Shown: positions 34,365 to 43,751, counted from the stretch's first letter. The stretch: DNA of 64,000 bases from Mucilaginibacter ginsenosidivorans (GCF_007971025.1 NZ_CP042436.1:1178001-1242000), one strand, 5' to 3'. Program-made: numbers and translations. The notes: generated by a model from the letters alone, not told the origin.

Positions 34365-36269
34365 CTACCAGTAAGGATTTTGGACCAGGTTATTGTCTAT
34401 GATCAGGTCGTTGTCCTTAATGGGCCACAGGTAATTTTTTAGCCCGAATACCGGTATCAGCACTGTGCGCGGGTGATAATAGTTGCCCGCTTCTGATTCA
34501 TAAATGTTCCATCCCTGCAGCGGGTTACTTAATACGCCCTGTAGTTCCTTCCACCTGCGGAGATCCCAGCCGCTTTGACCCTCGAAACAAAGCTCTATTC
34601 TTCTTTCCTGGTGAATTATGGCCCTTAATCCTTCCTTGGTGGTAAACTTTGCCGGATCTTTTGAGTAAGCCGTCCACGATTCCTGCACACCCTGTAAACC
34701 GGCCCGGGCCCTTACTTTATCGATGTAATTGAATGCCTCAGCAGTCGGACCGTTAACTTCGTTCAAAGCTTCGGCATATAATAAATACAAACCCGAAAGG
34801 CGCATTATGGGCAAATGAAATTCGATCGGCGCAAAACCGTCATCATAAACGGAAAGGTAATTGGCCAGCTTTTTTGGCCAGTAGCCGGTTATGTTTAAGG
34901 TATTAAGGTCTTTAGGTCCTGCCAATGACGAATTGCCGCGTGCCTCTACATGATACAAGTCATTAATATTGGTCTTTCCGTTGCCGAACCAAATGCCGCC
35001 GTCAAAGCCAATGCTTGCATAAAACCTGGCTTCGCGGTCAAAATGTTCTTTTATAGTGGTATAGCCATTCTGAACATAAAAGCGGCTGGCATAATCGCCT
35101 GTCTGAAGGTTGTACCGGCTGTTATAGTCGAATGTTTTATCTTCATTAAGCGGCACACCTTTGTCGGTATAAAAAAGTTCGGCTGTAGAAATGGGCACCG
35201 CAAACGTGGATGGATTTGAAAATATATTAACCGCCGATTTTGGCGTCAGCCTTGGCGTAGCATACCCCTGGTCGGGAAAATTTCCATTTAGTGCCCATAT
35301 CAGCTCAGGATTCTGATCCCATTTTTCTGTTACCGCATTCTGTATGGTTAAAACCCTGTTTAATGAGTCGGGGACACTTATTGCCGGCGCCGAGAAGGTG
35401 TAAAGCTTTAACCCGGCCGCCGTGCAGGCATCAATGGCCACTTTAGCGGCATCCGCTGCCTTTTGCCATTTTGTTTCGTCATAGGTGCTTGAAAATAACG
35501 GCGTGCCATTTTTGTTTTTTGTTCCCGAAAAATCAGGGTTCCCGTTAAATAAGGGGCTTGCTTCGGTGGCTAAAACCTCTGCTTTAACCGACAGCGCTAT
35601 CACTGAGGTTACGCGGCCCAATTCCTGCGCCTTATTGTCAATAACAGCCGGCAGGTTTGGCGCGGCTTCATCCAGCAATTGCACGATGTAACTAAATACC
35701 GAGTCGACCGGCGACCGGGCCACCCGCACCGCTTCTGTTGAAGCAGTGATATCCAGGTTTGTTTTGATGATTGGTATCGGCCCGTACAAACGCACGAGGT
35801 AATAATGATAATAGGCCTTCAGAAATTTCACTTCAGCTATCCAGCGTTGTTTCTCGGCCGGACTAAGGTCAATCGGCTTATCAATGTTTTCGAGCATGAT
35901 ATTACACCTGCGTATAGACCGGTAAATGGCCACCCCGCCGTTCTCGCCGTCCCAAAAATTAAGGCCCACATTGCCGCTGGTTTGGGTTCCCCGGATAAGG
36001 GAAAAGCCTGTCTCCATAAGGGGGTGATTGGTGAGGTTATCGGGATAAATGATCTCTGACGAAGTAGTGAAGCCCGCATTGGCAGTAGGATCGTAAAACT
36101 GCTGCAGCGTGGCGTAGCAGGTAAAAAGATAATTTTCTGCCTCGTTACGGTTTCTGAATGCATAGTCGAGCGTGCCTGTATTATCGGGAACGACATTTAA
36201 ATATTTTTTGCATGACACCCCCGAAAACAGCAGGAACATCAGCAATAAACTTTTATAATATGTTTTCAT
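34365..36269 (-). CDS. SusD/RagB family nutrient-binding outer-membrane lipoprotein
   Basis: A 634-aa SusD homologue: lipobox SGVSC (Cys20), N-terminal KKYLNVVPDNTGTLDYAF, TPR-like helices including RCNIMLENIDKP and VKFLKAYYHYYLVRLYGPIP, and the C-terminal SusD part with LSGLYLLYAEALNEVNG, DKVRARAGL, IIHQERRIELCFEGQSGWDLRRW and ending in NPYW. It caps the SusC barrel and binds glycan. It lies 28 bases after susC on the same strand. Confidence 0.95.
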   Translation of the reverse strand: MKTYYKSLLLMFLLFSGVSCKKYLNVVPDNTGTLDYAFRNRNEAENYLFTCYATLQQFYDPTANAGFTTSSEIIYPDNLTNHPLMETGFSLIRGTQTSGNVGLNFWDGENGGVAIYRSIRRCNIMLENIDKPIDLSPAEKQRWIAEVKFLKAYYHYYLVRLYGPIPIIKTNLDITASTEAVRVARSPVDSVFSYIVQLLDEAAPNLPAVIDNKAQELGRVTSVIALSVKAEVLATEASPLFNGNPDFSGTKNKNGTPLFSSTYDETKWQKAADAAKVAIDACTAAGLKLYTFSAPAISVPDSLNRVLTIQNAVTEKWDQNPELIWALNGNFPDQGYATPRLTPKSAVNIFSNPSTFAVPISTAELFYTDKGVPLNEDKTFDYNSRYNLQTGDYASRFYVQNGYTTIKEHFDREARFYASIGFDGGIWFGNGKTNINDLYHVEARGNSSLAGPKDLNTLNITGYWPKKLANYLSVYDDGFAPIEFHLPIMRLSGLYLLYAEALNEVNGPTAEAFNYIDKVRARAGLQGVQESWTAYSKDPAKFTTKEGLRAIIHQERRIELCFEGQSGWDLRRWKELQGVLSNPLQGWNIYESEAGNYYHPRTVLIPVFGLKNYLWPIKDNDLIIDNNLVQNPYW

Positions 36270-36297
36270 AATTTTATCATCTATAAAATAAACAATG

Positions 36298-39200
36298 CTA
36301 TAAAGTTGCGGTTATGCCCAGGTTAAACACCTTTTGTATCGGGTAGGCAAATCCGTTACCCCCCAGCTCCGGGTCCCATAATTTAAATGGAGACCAGGTA
36401 TACAGGTTTAAGCCATTGAAATAAATGCGGCACTTGGTAACGCTTATTTTTTTGGTAAGCGATGCCGGCAGCGTATAGCCAACCTCTACTGATTTCAGCC
36501 GCAAAAAGCTTCCGTCGCGCATCCAATAGGTACTGTTCTGACGGTTGTTTTCTATCTGGTTGCCTGTTACACCAAGCCTTGGATATTCAGCATATAAATT
36601 TTGATTATCCTCCGACCAATGGTTATCAGCAAAGGCCTTTAATAGTTGTGTATTCCCGTAGATGTATGGATCGGGGCTTTGGATAAACGGGCTCACCCTG
36701 CTTGGATCGATAAAGAAGGAAACCCGGGTCTGACCCTGGAAAAATGCGGAAAGATCGAAGCTTTTATAACCCATTGAAAGGCCGTAACCATATACGATCT
36801 CGGGGATGGTAGGGTAGCCAATAAATGTCTCATCGGCCCCGTCGATCTTGCCATCACCATTCAAATCGCGATATTTGATATCGCCTCCCTGTGGCGGTCG
36901 GCCATTACTCGAAAATATTTGCGATGGTGAATTCCGGGCCTCATTATCATCAACAAATAAACGCTCTGCTATATAGCCATACTGCCGGTCAATCGGTTGC
37001 CCTTTCTGATACCGGTATGCCTCTTTATACTGGGGCTGTTCGTAATTTCCGTATACACTTGTGGCGTAGGTGAAGTTACCGCGTCCCAGCATCCAGAAGT
37101 TTTTGCTGAATGTTTGCCGGTAATCCATCTGGATATCTATACCCTTCGTGTCTGCCGTTCCAAAATTGGCCGTAACGTTAGATTCAAGACCCATTGTTGC
37201 GGGTATGGTACGGTCCTGCAGGATATTATACCGGTGATATTTGTAAACTTCAGCTACTACATTCAGGCTTTTAAGCACCGTAAATTCAAGGCCGATGTTG
37301 GCCTGGCGCGATGTTTCCCAGGTAATATCCGGGTTGGCGTAGTTATTAACAACAACACCGTTGCGTGTATACCCATTATTAGTACCAAAGGTGGCCGGGT
37401 TGCCGCCGTTGAGGTTTACATTTGAAATGTAGTAAAACCTTTGCGAACCTATCTGATCGTTACCAACAGTGCCGTAGCTGCCGCGTATTTTTAAGCGTGA
37501 AATAATGTTTGACAAACCGCCCCACCAGAACTTCTCTTCAGACACCATCCATGAAGCGCCAATAGTTGGGAAAAACCCGAACCTGTGTGCTTCAGAAAAA
37601 CGCTCCGTACCGTTATAACCGAAGTTAAACTCCAGAAAATACTTGCCTTTGTAAGAATAAGTGGCGCGGCCCGCAACGGTTAAATTACGGTAGGGCAATG
37701 AGTATTGCAGATCCTGCTGCCCTGTTGCAGGGTTCCTGGCATTGGAATAAACCGTTTGCTGTTGCGTGCCGATCAGTGAGGCGCTCAGGTTATGATCTCC
37801 GATGCGTTTACTGTAATCCAACACACCCTGGAAAAAAATATAGGTATTTAAGTTATCCGTGCTCGGATCGCGGTAGTAGGATAAATATTCGGTAGCAACA
37901 TTGTTCCCGGTGGGCTGCGGATTTAGCCATTGCAGCGTGTACTGGTTTGTTGTTTTATCGTAATTCTCGACGTTGTAATAGAACGGAGAATAGCCCATCT
38001 GAGATTCAAAATACGAATAGCGGTTGGTGTGGAACAGCCCATGAAAATTAAGGCCATTCGTTATAAACGATAAATTCTGGTTCAGTTCCAATTGCGCCGA
38101 CAGCCTTGATTCGGAGTAATTTTTATGCCCGCGCAGTAAGGCAGCATAAGGGTTGTTGTATTGTATGCTGTTATTACCGCCGACATTACCAAACAGGATA
38201 TGCTTGGTATTCCGGTTGGCTGAATCGGCAGGAAAGTAGGCGGGGAACAGCACCGGACTGGTATGCACCGCTATATTGTACAAGTCGGTTTGAAATGACG
38301 CATCTGTGGTCAGCGGGCCATTGTATTCGTTGAACATCCCCTCCAACCGCACAACAAGTTCGGTTGTTTTAGATAGATTAATGTTAACATTTGAGCGCAG
38401 CTGGTAATTCCGGAAATTAACGTTGTTATTGTTGTTGTTCGCGATGTCTTCCCGCAGGATACCGTGATCGATACTGTACGAACCGGACACATAATATTTA
38501 GCAAGCTCGTTACCCCCGCTAACACTCATGTCCGCGCGTTGTGTTAAGGTGTTCTTTTTAAATAACATGTTTAACCAATCCACCGCCGGGTAAACATAAG
38601 GGTTACTGCCGGGCGCATGTGCCAGCGTAGCCTGGGTGTTGATGATCTTGTTTTCGGGAAAGGGGAGCGGGCTCAATGGATCGCGGGTAGTAGTGGCTTC
38701 GTTAAACAGCCGCATATAGGTTATCGGGTCGGCCAGTTGTAAAGTTTTAGCCGATTGTGAGATCGAATTCTCATACCGGAAATTGATGACAGCTTTACCA
38801 ATCTTTCCTTCCTTGGTACTAACCAGTATAACGCCGTTTGCTCCTCTTGCACCGTAAAGGGCAGTTGCACTTGCGTCTTTTAATATTGAAAAGCTGGCTA
38901 TATCATCTACCTGCAAACGGGCAAGGTCGTTGGCTGAAAGTTCAACGTTATCGATCAGGATCAAAGGGCTCTTATTATAACCAAATGTTGTTACGCCCCT
39001 GATAAAGAATTGCGCATTATCCTGCCCCGGCTGGCCGCTCGGCTGATAGGCTATAACACCGGCTACCTGCCCGGCAAGCGCATTTGTAAGGTTACTTGCA
39101 GGTATCTTCAGTTCGGATGGCTTTACAGTAGTAACAGAACCCACTACAGCTTCTCTTCTTTCCTTTCGTCCGTAAGCAGTAATAACTACTTCTTCTGCGC

Positions 39201-39837
39201 TTTTGACGTCTTCAAGTAAAACAATATTAAACAGGTTGTTTTCTGCGCTTACCGTAAAGGTTTGTGAAACAAAGCCAACAAAAGAAACTTTGATCACAGC
39301 GTCGCTCTTTACGTCCAGGATGAACTTGCCGTTATTGTCGGTCACCGTTCCTACTTTGGAATTACCGACCACCGAAATGGTCACTCCCTGCATGGGCGTT
39401 CCTTTGTCATCCCTCACCGTCCCGGTTACGGTAATATCCGCAATAATTGAAGCTAAGGGAGTACTGGTATTGGCAGCTGATGCATCTTTAATAATAACCG
39501 ATTTACCTTCGATAGTGTAGGTAAGTTTTGAATCCTTCAGACAGATATTCAGGGCCTCCTCAATAGATGTGTTTTGAAAGTTTACATCTAAATTATGGGC
39601 ATTTTTGATGCTTTTGGGCGGCCAGAAAACGTTATAACCAGTTTGCTTATTAATTTCGTTTAACACCTTTTTTAACGAGACATCGTTCTCCTTATAGGTG
39701 ATCTTCTGAGAAAATACCGCTGCACTTACCTGCATGAAAGCAAGAAAGAGAATAAAGGTGGTGATCTTCATGATGAGCAGAAATTTCCCAATGCAGCCCG
39801 AAGGCATACAAATGTTTGTAGTAAAAAATTTATACAT
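36298..39837 (-). CDS. SusC/RagA TonB-dependent outer-membrane transporter with STN domain
   Basis: A 1179-aa receptor. After a long signal region, an STN domain (about 45-115, SLKKVLNEINKQTGYNVFW) marks it as a signal transducer to FecR. A carboxypeptidase-D-like beta domain (GTVRDDKGTPMQGVTI), the plug with IRGVTTFGYNKSPLILIDNVE and GARGANGVILVSTKEG, and a 22-strand barrel ending in FNLGITATL follow. The N-terminal form MYKFFTTNICMPSGCIGKFLLIM is usual for these proteins in Sphingobacteriaceae, so the first ATG is kept. Confidence 0.95.
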   Translation of the reverse strand: MYKFFTTNICMPSGCIGKFLLIMKITTFILFLAFMQVSAAVFSQKITYKENDVSLKKVLNEINKQTGYNVFWPPKSIKNAHNLDVNFQNTSIEEALNICLKDSKLTYTIEGKSVIIKDASAANTSTPLASIIADITVTGTVRDDKGTPMQGVTISVVGNSKVGTVTDNNGKFILDVKSDAVIKVSFVGFVSQTFTVSAENNLFNIVLLEDVKSAEEVVITAYGRKERREAVVGSVTTVKPSELKIPASNLTNALAGQVAGVIAYQPSGQPGQDNAQFFIRGVTTFGYNKSPLILIDNVELSANDLARLQVDDIASFSILKDASATALYGARGANGVILVSTKEGKIGKAVINFRYENSISQSAKTLQLADPITYMRLFNEATTTRDPLSPLPFPENKIINTQATLAHAPGSNPYVYPAVDWLNMLFKKNTLTQRADMSVSGGNELAKYYVSGSYSIDHGILREDIANNNNNNVNFRNYQLRSNVNINLSKTTELVVRLEGMFNEYNGPLTTDASFQTDLYNIAVHTSPVLFPAYFPADSANRNTKHILFGNVGGNNSIQYNNPYAALLRGHKNYSESRLSAQLELNQNLSFITNGLNFHGLFHTNRYSYFESQMGYSPFYYNVENYDKTTNQYTLQWLNPQPTGNNVATEYLSYYRDPSTDNLNTYIFFQGVLDYSKRIGDHNLSASLIGTQQQTVYSNARNPATGQQDLQYSLPYRNLTVAGRATYSYKGKYFLEFNFGYNGTERFSEAHRFGFFPTIGASWMVSEEKFWWGGLSNIISRLKIRGSYGTVGNDQIGSQRFYYISNVNLNGGNPATFGTNNGYTRNGVVVNNYANPDITWETSRQANIGLEFTVLKSLNVVAEVYKYHRYNILQDRTIPATMGLESNVTANFGTADTKGIDIQMDYRQTFSKNFWMLGRGNFTYATSVYGNYEQPQYKEAYRYQKGQPIDRQYGYIAERLFVDDNEARNSPSQIFSSNGRPPQGGDIKYRDLNGDGKIDGADETFIGYPTIPEIVYGYGLSMGYKSFDLSAFFQGQTRVSFFIDPSRVSPFIQSPDPYIYGNTQLLKAFADNHWSEDNQNLYAEYPRLGVTGNQIENNRQNSTYWMRDGSFLRLKSVEVGYTLPASLTKKISVTKCRIYFNGLNLYTWSPFKLWDPELGGNGFAYPIQKVFNLGITATL

Positions 39838-40012
39838 TTGTTAAGGCTATTTTAAGTAAGAAATGTTATGACAATTGCATTTGAGCGTTTAAATAAGCCA
39901 TTGAGCAGGGGCATCGCAAGTGCTCCTGTTCTGCTTCATAAACCCTCGTTTTTTTACATGCTAAGGCGGGGTTTCTAAATTTCTCATGGTTGTTTTGGTT
40001 AAATCGGTTTAA

Positions 40013-41194
40013 TTAATTGGTTTTATCAGGGTGACTTTTTTTCTTGCTTATTTTAATGGTAGATCCTTCGATCGTGAACTTTGCATCCCCGGTTTGCTCC
40101 ATGATGTTGAGCAGCGTTGAAATGTTGGCAAAGCGTGTTGTTATGGCGCCATAAGTCTCACTTTTTAAGTTGTCATCCTCAAAAACAACATCAACAACAT
40201 ACCATCTCGACACGCTCTTCATAATGTTTTCCAATTTTTCGTCATCAAAATTGAAGTAGCCGTTTTTCCATGCTATCACCTGTTCGGTATTCACTTCCGA
40301 AATTTTGATGCCATTTGCTACCGTGGCTTGTTGACCCGGATTTAATAAAGCGGACCTGCCATCGGCAATGATGCGCACTTTACCCTGTAGTAAGCTGGTT
40401 TTTGAGTTTGCTTCATCGTCGTATGCGTTTATATCGAACCGGGTGCCTATATCTTCCACCACCTGTTTATCAGTTACCACCCTAAAGGGCATTGCATCAT
40501 TATGCACCACTTCAAAGTAAGCCTCGCCTTTTAATTCAACACGGCGTTCCTTAACTGCATTAAAATTTACGGGGAATTTGAGCGATGAAAATGCATTGAG
40601 CCACACTTTTGATCCATCGGGCAAAACCACCTGGTACTGCCCGCCTTTAGGCGTCTCTATGGTATTAAAGGAGTGTAACTGAGTTGTGCCGGCTGAACCG
40701 GGCGCAGTGTTTTGATCTTGGGAAGGTTTGATGGTATAAACCAACTGCCCATCGGCCGATTTGGTTACCTGTATGCCATTCTGATTGGCAATTTCCCCAT
40801 TCCCGGCATCGGTCAGCGATATTTTTGAGCCATCGGCCAGGGTTAACACCGCTTTATTACGGCCTGGTGGAATATCATTTTTTGGCACTAAAGCAATCCT
40901 GTTCTTATCTGCGCCACCCGTAAATTTCGAAACAAGCAACCACGATACGCCCAAAACCACCACTACAGAAGCAGCGGCCAGCCATCTCACATAAGGCATA
41001 CTTCTGCGTACTGGTCTTATTTCGCGGTTAAGGCGCGAAAGCATAAAATCGCCAACAGCGTCTTCGCTTTCGGGAAACTCCGCATCCTGGTACGCCTTTT
41101 GACGATACCAGTTCAAAAGCTCCTCTTTTTCAGCTTCAGAGGCAGTATTATCCCTGAATTTTGAAATTAAAATGTAAATACGTTCCCGGTTCAA
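40013..41194 (-). CDS. FecR-family anti-sigma factor
   Basis: A 393-aa inner-membrane regulator: cytoplasmic part (1-70) with EEKEELLNWY, one membrane helix (WLAAASVVVVLGVSWLLVS, about 70-88), and a periplasmic FecR domain with LADGSKISLTDAGNG, TPKGGQYQVVLPDGSKVWLNA, GEAYFEV and VEDIGTRFDINAY, then DUF4974 (FDDEKLENIMKSVSRWY). It holds the ECF sigma factor and releases it when SusC's STN domain signals substrate. Confidence 0.93.
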   Translation of the reverse strand: MNRERIYILISKFRDNTASEAEKEELLNWYRQKAYQDAEFPESEDAVGDFMLSRLNREIRPVRRSMPYVRWLAAASVVVVLGVSWLLVSKFTGGADKNRIALVPKNDIPPGRNKAVLTLADGSKISLTDAGNGEIANQNGIQVTKSADGQLVYTIKPSQDQNTAPGSAGTTQLHSFNTIETPKGGQYQVVLPDGSKVWLNAFSSLKFPVNFNAVKERRVELKGEAYFEVVHNDAMPFRVVTDKQVVEDIGTRFDINAYDDEANSKTSLLQGKVRIIADGRSALLNPGQQATVANGIKISEVNTEQVIAWKNGYFNFDDEKLENIMKSVSRWYVVDVVFEDDNLKSETYGAITTRFANISTLLNIMEQTGDAKFTIEGSTIKISKKKSHPDKTN

Positions 41195-41292
41195 TTGGTT
41201 TTGGGTATTGGTATAGATGTGTACCGCACCAAAGACTTAACCCTACATGGATATTAAAATATATTTAAAAAAAATTAAAGAGTATGAAACGC

Positions 41293-41883
41293 CTACTTAA
41301 GAAAAGCGTAAATCGTATAAAGCGTGAGCAATATCGTCCAGCCGTAATTTTTTAACTCGGCACGGATGATCTTTAAGGCTCTGGTAAGATTAGCCTCCAC
41401 CGCTTTCTCCGTGATACTTATCCGGGTGGCTATTTCGTGGTTTTTCAAACCCATTTCGCGGCTGTAACGAAAGACCAACCGGCATCTTTCAGGCATTTCT
41501 TCTACTATGCCATCAATATATTCCCGCAGAAAAAGGGCGTCAAGTTTAGCTTCATCATTGGTTAGTTCATTAAATTCATAATTAAGGCGGGCGAGCTCGC
41601 TCCGGCGATTTTCGCGTTGGTAGTATTTATAAATGCTGAATTTAACCGAAGTTGCCAGGAAGGCCGGAAGATTCGTTACCTCCACCACGTGGCGGCGCTC
41701 CCATAACGAAATAAAAACCTCGTGCACGATATCTTTCGACGCCGTATTATCATTGCTATGATTCCAGGCTATCAAAAGCATCTTTTTCCAGTATCTTTTA
41801 TAAATCTCTGTAAATGCGGTGTGATCGTCCTCTTTCAGCAAGGATGTAAGTTCATGGTCAGTATATAAGCTGTAGTTCAACAT
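41293..41883 (-). CDS. ECF RNA polymerase sigma factor of the polysaccharide locus
   Basis: A 196-aa sigma-70 factor: region 2 (AFTEIYKRYWKKMLLIAWNHS..DIVHEVFISLWERR, about 19-70) and region 4 (ERCRLVFRYSREMGLKNHEIATRISITEKAVEANLTRALKI in the family order, about 130-172). A C-terminal hydrophobic tail (WTILLTLYTIYAF) is common in these sigmas. First gene of the locus, 98 bases before fecR; it should drive transcription of susC and downstream genes. Confidence 0.93.
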   Translation of the reverse strand: MLNYSLYTDHELTSLLKEDDHTAFTEIYKRYWKKMLLIAWNHSNDNTASKDIVHEVFISLWERRHVVEVTNLPAFLATSVKFSIYKYYQRENRRSELARLNYEFNELTNDEAKLDALFLREYIDGIVEEMPERCRLVFRYSREMGLKNHEIATRISITEKAVEANLTRALKIIRAELKNYGWTILLTLYTIYAFLK

Positions 41884-42293
41884 ATATATCTGAGTTGGTC
41901 ATCTGGAAGGAACGGTCCCTGTTAAAACAGGGAAAGCCGATGCAGCGAGGAAATTAATATCGCGTTTGATAAAAAATACACGAAGCTTAAAAAGCACCCA
42001 CGGGGGTAAACCTCTTTGCATAAAAATTAAATTATAAATTAGGTTCGTCTGAATGAAGATTTCTTCAGAAAATACAAGGATACAAATTGTTATAGAATTG
42101 TAACAATTTAAATAGAAACTAAATGTTGCACGACCGTCATTATGCTAACTATTCACAAACCGCTTTGCCAGGCATGATGTGGTCCGGCTACCTCGTCGTC
42201 TTTCTTATTAGCTAAGCTCCCACTGTCCATAGTTTCTAAACTACGGGTAACCATGCCCGCTTACTTTGGTTCGAATACCATAGAGTGCGCTTT

Positions 42294-42376
42294 AATCGAG
42301 CAGGACCCGATCCGCTGGCCAGCGGATCGCTTACCATAGGATATTAGCCCGACGAGCTGCCAAATGCTCCAGCGAG
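42294..42376 (-). pseudogene. Degenerate tRNA(Met)-like remnant A
   Basis: On the minus strand the D-arm GGAGC-ATTTGGC-AGCTC and CGTCGGGCTAATATCC look like initiator tRNA(Met), but the anticodon position reads TAA instead of CAT, the anticodon stem cannot close, and a 22-base palindrome interrupts the T-arm area before TCGGGTCCTGCTCGA. It aligns over much of its length with remnant B. Probably not functional. Confidence 0.45.
42308..42329. repeat. Perfect 22-base palindrome inside remnant A
   Basis: CGATCCGCTGG and CCAGCGGATCG form a perfect palindrome with no spacer. The equivalent place in remnant B is a short TCCGC/GCGGA hairpin. Confidence 0.85.
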
Positions 42377-42392
42377 ATTTCGGTCATAAAAA

Positions 42393-42420
42393 AAGCCTCC
42401 AGATGAAAACCTGGGGGCTT
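42393..42420 (-). terminator. Terminator after remnant B
   Basis: AAGCCTCCAG pairs with CTGGGGGCTT (one G-T pair) around an 8-base loop; on the minus strand it is followed by T7. Confidence 0.75.
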
Positions 42421-42494
42421 CGGTAGCGGGACTCGAACTTATGTCCGCTTACCTGCGGATATGAGCCCGGCGCGCTGACCGCTGTCTCATCTAA
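42421..42494 (-). pseudogene. Degenerate tRNA(Met)-like remnant B
   Basis: On the minus strand AGCGGTCAGCGCGCCGGGCTCATATCC holds a CAT anticodon in place, and AAGTTCGAGTCCCGCTACCG is a convincing T-loop and 3' acceptor. But the 5' acceptor side does not pair with GCTACC, and the anticodon stem is broken by a rival hairpin TCCGC/GCGGA. It sits directly before a terminator, as a real tRNA would. A divergent working tRNA cannot be fully excluded. Confidence 0.4.
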
Positions 42495-42510
42495 ATTTTG
42501 GTCATAAAAA

Positions 42511-42536
42511 AGCCTCTCCGATTCATCGGAGAGGCT
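42511..42536 (-). terminator. Terminator of the comA-like gene
   Basis: AGCCTCTCCGAT pairs with ATCGGAGAGGCT in a near-continuous 12-bp stem; T6 follows on the minus strand, just after the end of the comA-like gene. Confidence 0.85.
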
Positions 42537-42557
42537 GATCTCGTATGCAGATGTATT

Positions 42558-43358
42558 TTAGAGATTCAAAAAATGATCAAAAGTATCACTGCGAATACCC
42601 AAACGGAGGGTTTCCAGCGGGATCACCTCGGCCGGGGCTATGTTGCCTAAACTTACATTAGCGCCTATCAGCTTGATGAACCATACCTGCTGCGCTTTTT
42701 GCGGAGCTTCCCAAATGATCTTGTCTTCCGGTATCTGGGTTAATATCTCATCCACAAGCCCCTGCCTTACCTCGCCGGAATCGCGGTAGATGCCGACATT
42801 GCCGCTTTCGCGGGCTTCGGCTATTACTTTCCACGCACCGGCTTCCAGCTCGGCATTCATCAGCTTTATCCATTTATAAGGGGCAAATATTTTTTGAATG
42901 TCTTTGGATCCCACCTCCGAAATGACCGTTACCTGCTCGCTCAGCTTACGGATGTATTCGCATTTTACGTCATGTTCAATCTCGATAGAGCCATCCGAAA
43001 CTTCGGCATGTTCCAGCTTGTATTTATCCAGTATGCGGCGGTATTCATCAAACTCACCCCGCACAATAAACGCTTCGAATAAAGTGCCCCCAAAGTAAAC
43101 AGGTATCCCGGCTTCGCGGTATATTTTTAATTTTTCATCCAGGTTTGGTGTAACAAATGACGTTGCCCAGCCAAGTTTAACAATATCGGTATATGGGCCG
43201 CCAACCTCTACCAGGTCCTCGGCTTGCCGTAAACTTAATCCCTTGTCCATTACCATGGTTATGCCGCTGTTGCGGGGTTTGGCAGTGCGATCGGGAATAT
43301 TGCTTAAAGGGTAGTTCATAGGGGATGAAATAAGTTCGGATATGCCGGCGTAGTTCAT
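42558..43358 (-). CDS. comA: Phosphosulfolactate synthase (ComA family)
   Basis: Up to 266 aa. ComA adds sulfite to phosphoenolpyruvate to make phosphosulfolactate, the first step of archaeal coenzyme M synthesis. The family TIM barrel shows GITMVMDKGLSLRQAEDL, DIVKLGWATSF, IPVYFGGTLFEAF, VSDGSIEIEH and ISEVGSKD, then IIWEAPQKAQQVWFIKLIGANVSLGNI. Bacteroidota do not make coenzyme M, so the product probably serves sulfolactate or another sulfonate. ATG at 43319 (MNYPLSNIPDRTAKPR) is a likely alternative start. Stands alone with its own terminator. Confidence 0.85.
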   Translation of the reverse strand: MNYAGISELISSPMNYPLSNIPDRTAKPRNSGITMVMDKGLSLRQAEDLVEVGGPYTDIVKLGWATSFVTPNLDEKLKIYREAGIPVYFGGTLFEAFIVRGEFDEYRRILDKYKLEHAEVSDGSIEIEHDVKCEYIRKLSEQVTVISEVGSKDIQKIFAPYKWIKLMNAELEAGAWKVIAEARESGNVGIYRDSGEVRQGLVDEILTQIPEDKIIWEAPQKAQQVWFIKLIGANVSLGNIAPAEVIPLETLRLGIRSDTFDHFLNL

Positions 43359-43751
43359 AGATGTAACGTTTAGTTATAGACTATAACAAAAAGTACTAAT
43401 GATGCAAATATCATAAAAAAAACGAAAACAAGCTAATCTTATGATTTGCTTAATGTAAAAATGTTAGTAACGGGAGAATACTTAAGAAGTTTTAAAATCT
43501 CGCAAAACCGGTTATGTCAACCAAAATATGACATGCGTTTCGTGGTTGCGTCGACAATATTCCCTGCACACTGCTACGTAAAAGAACCATCTGCCAGGAT
43601 AAGAGAAATTGAAAAACAGAGCGATAAGTGAGGTTGATATTTTAGGTTGATAAGTGAGGTTGATTTGGTAAGGCCCCCTTTTTACAGGGGGCCTTTTCCT
43701 TTTTCTTGATTCAGGCCTGGAAAGTTTTAAAACTTCAGTAAGTCTGAGCCA
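43359..43751. other. Intergenic region with direct repeats
   Basis: No gene supported. GATAAGTGAGGTTGAT occurs twice, at 43623-43638 and 43649-43664. A 61-codon plus-strand frame (43446-43631) shows no recognisable protein. Confidence 0.5.
43670..43697 (+). terminator. Plus-strand hairpin terminator without an obvious gene
   Basis: AAGGCCCCCT (43670-43679) pairs perfectly with AGGGGGCCTT (43686-43695); a T-rich tract follows on the plus strand only. Confidence 0.7.

Noticed and set aside
43446..43631. 61-codon plus-strand frame before the orphan terminator
   Set aside because: No ribosome-binding site, no recognisable domain and atypical composition.
43623..43664. Two GATAAGTGAGGTTGAT copies considered as a CRISPR array
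   Set aside because: Only two copies, 10 bases apart, no further units and no cas genes in the window.
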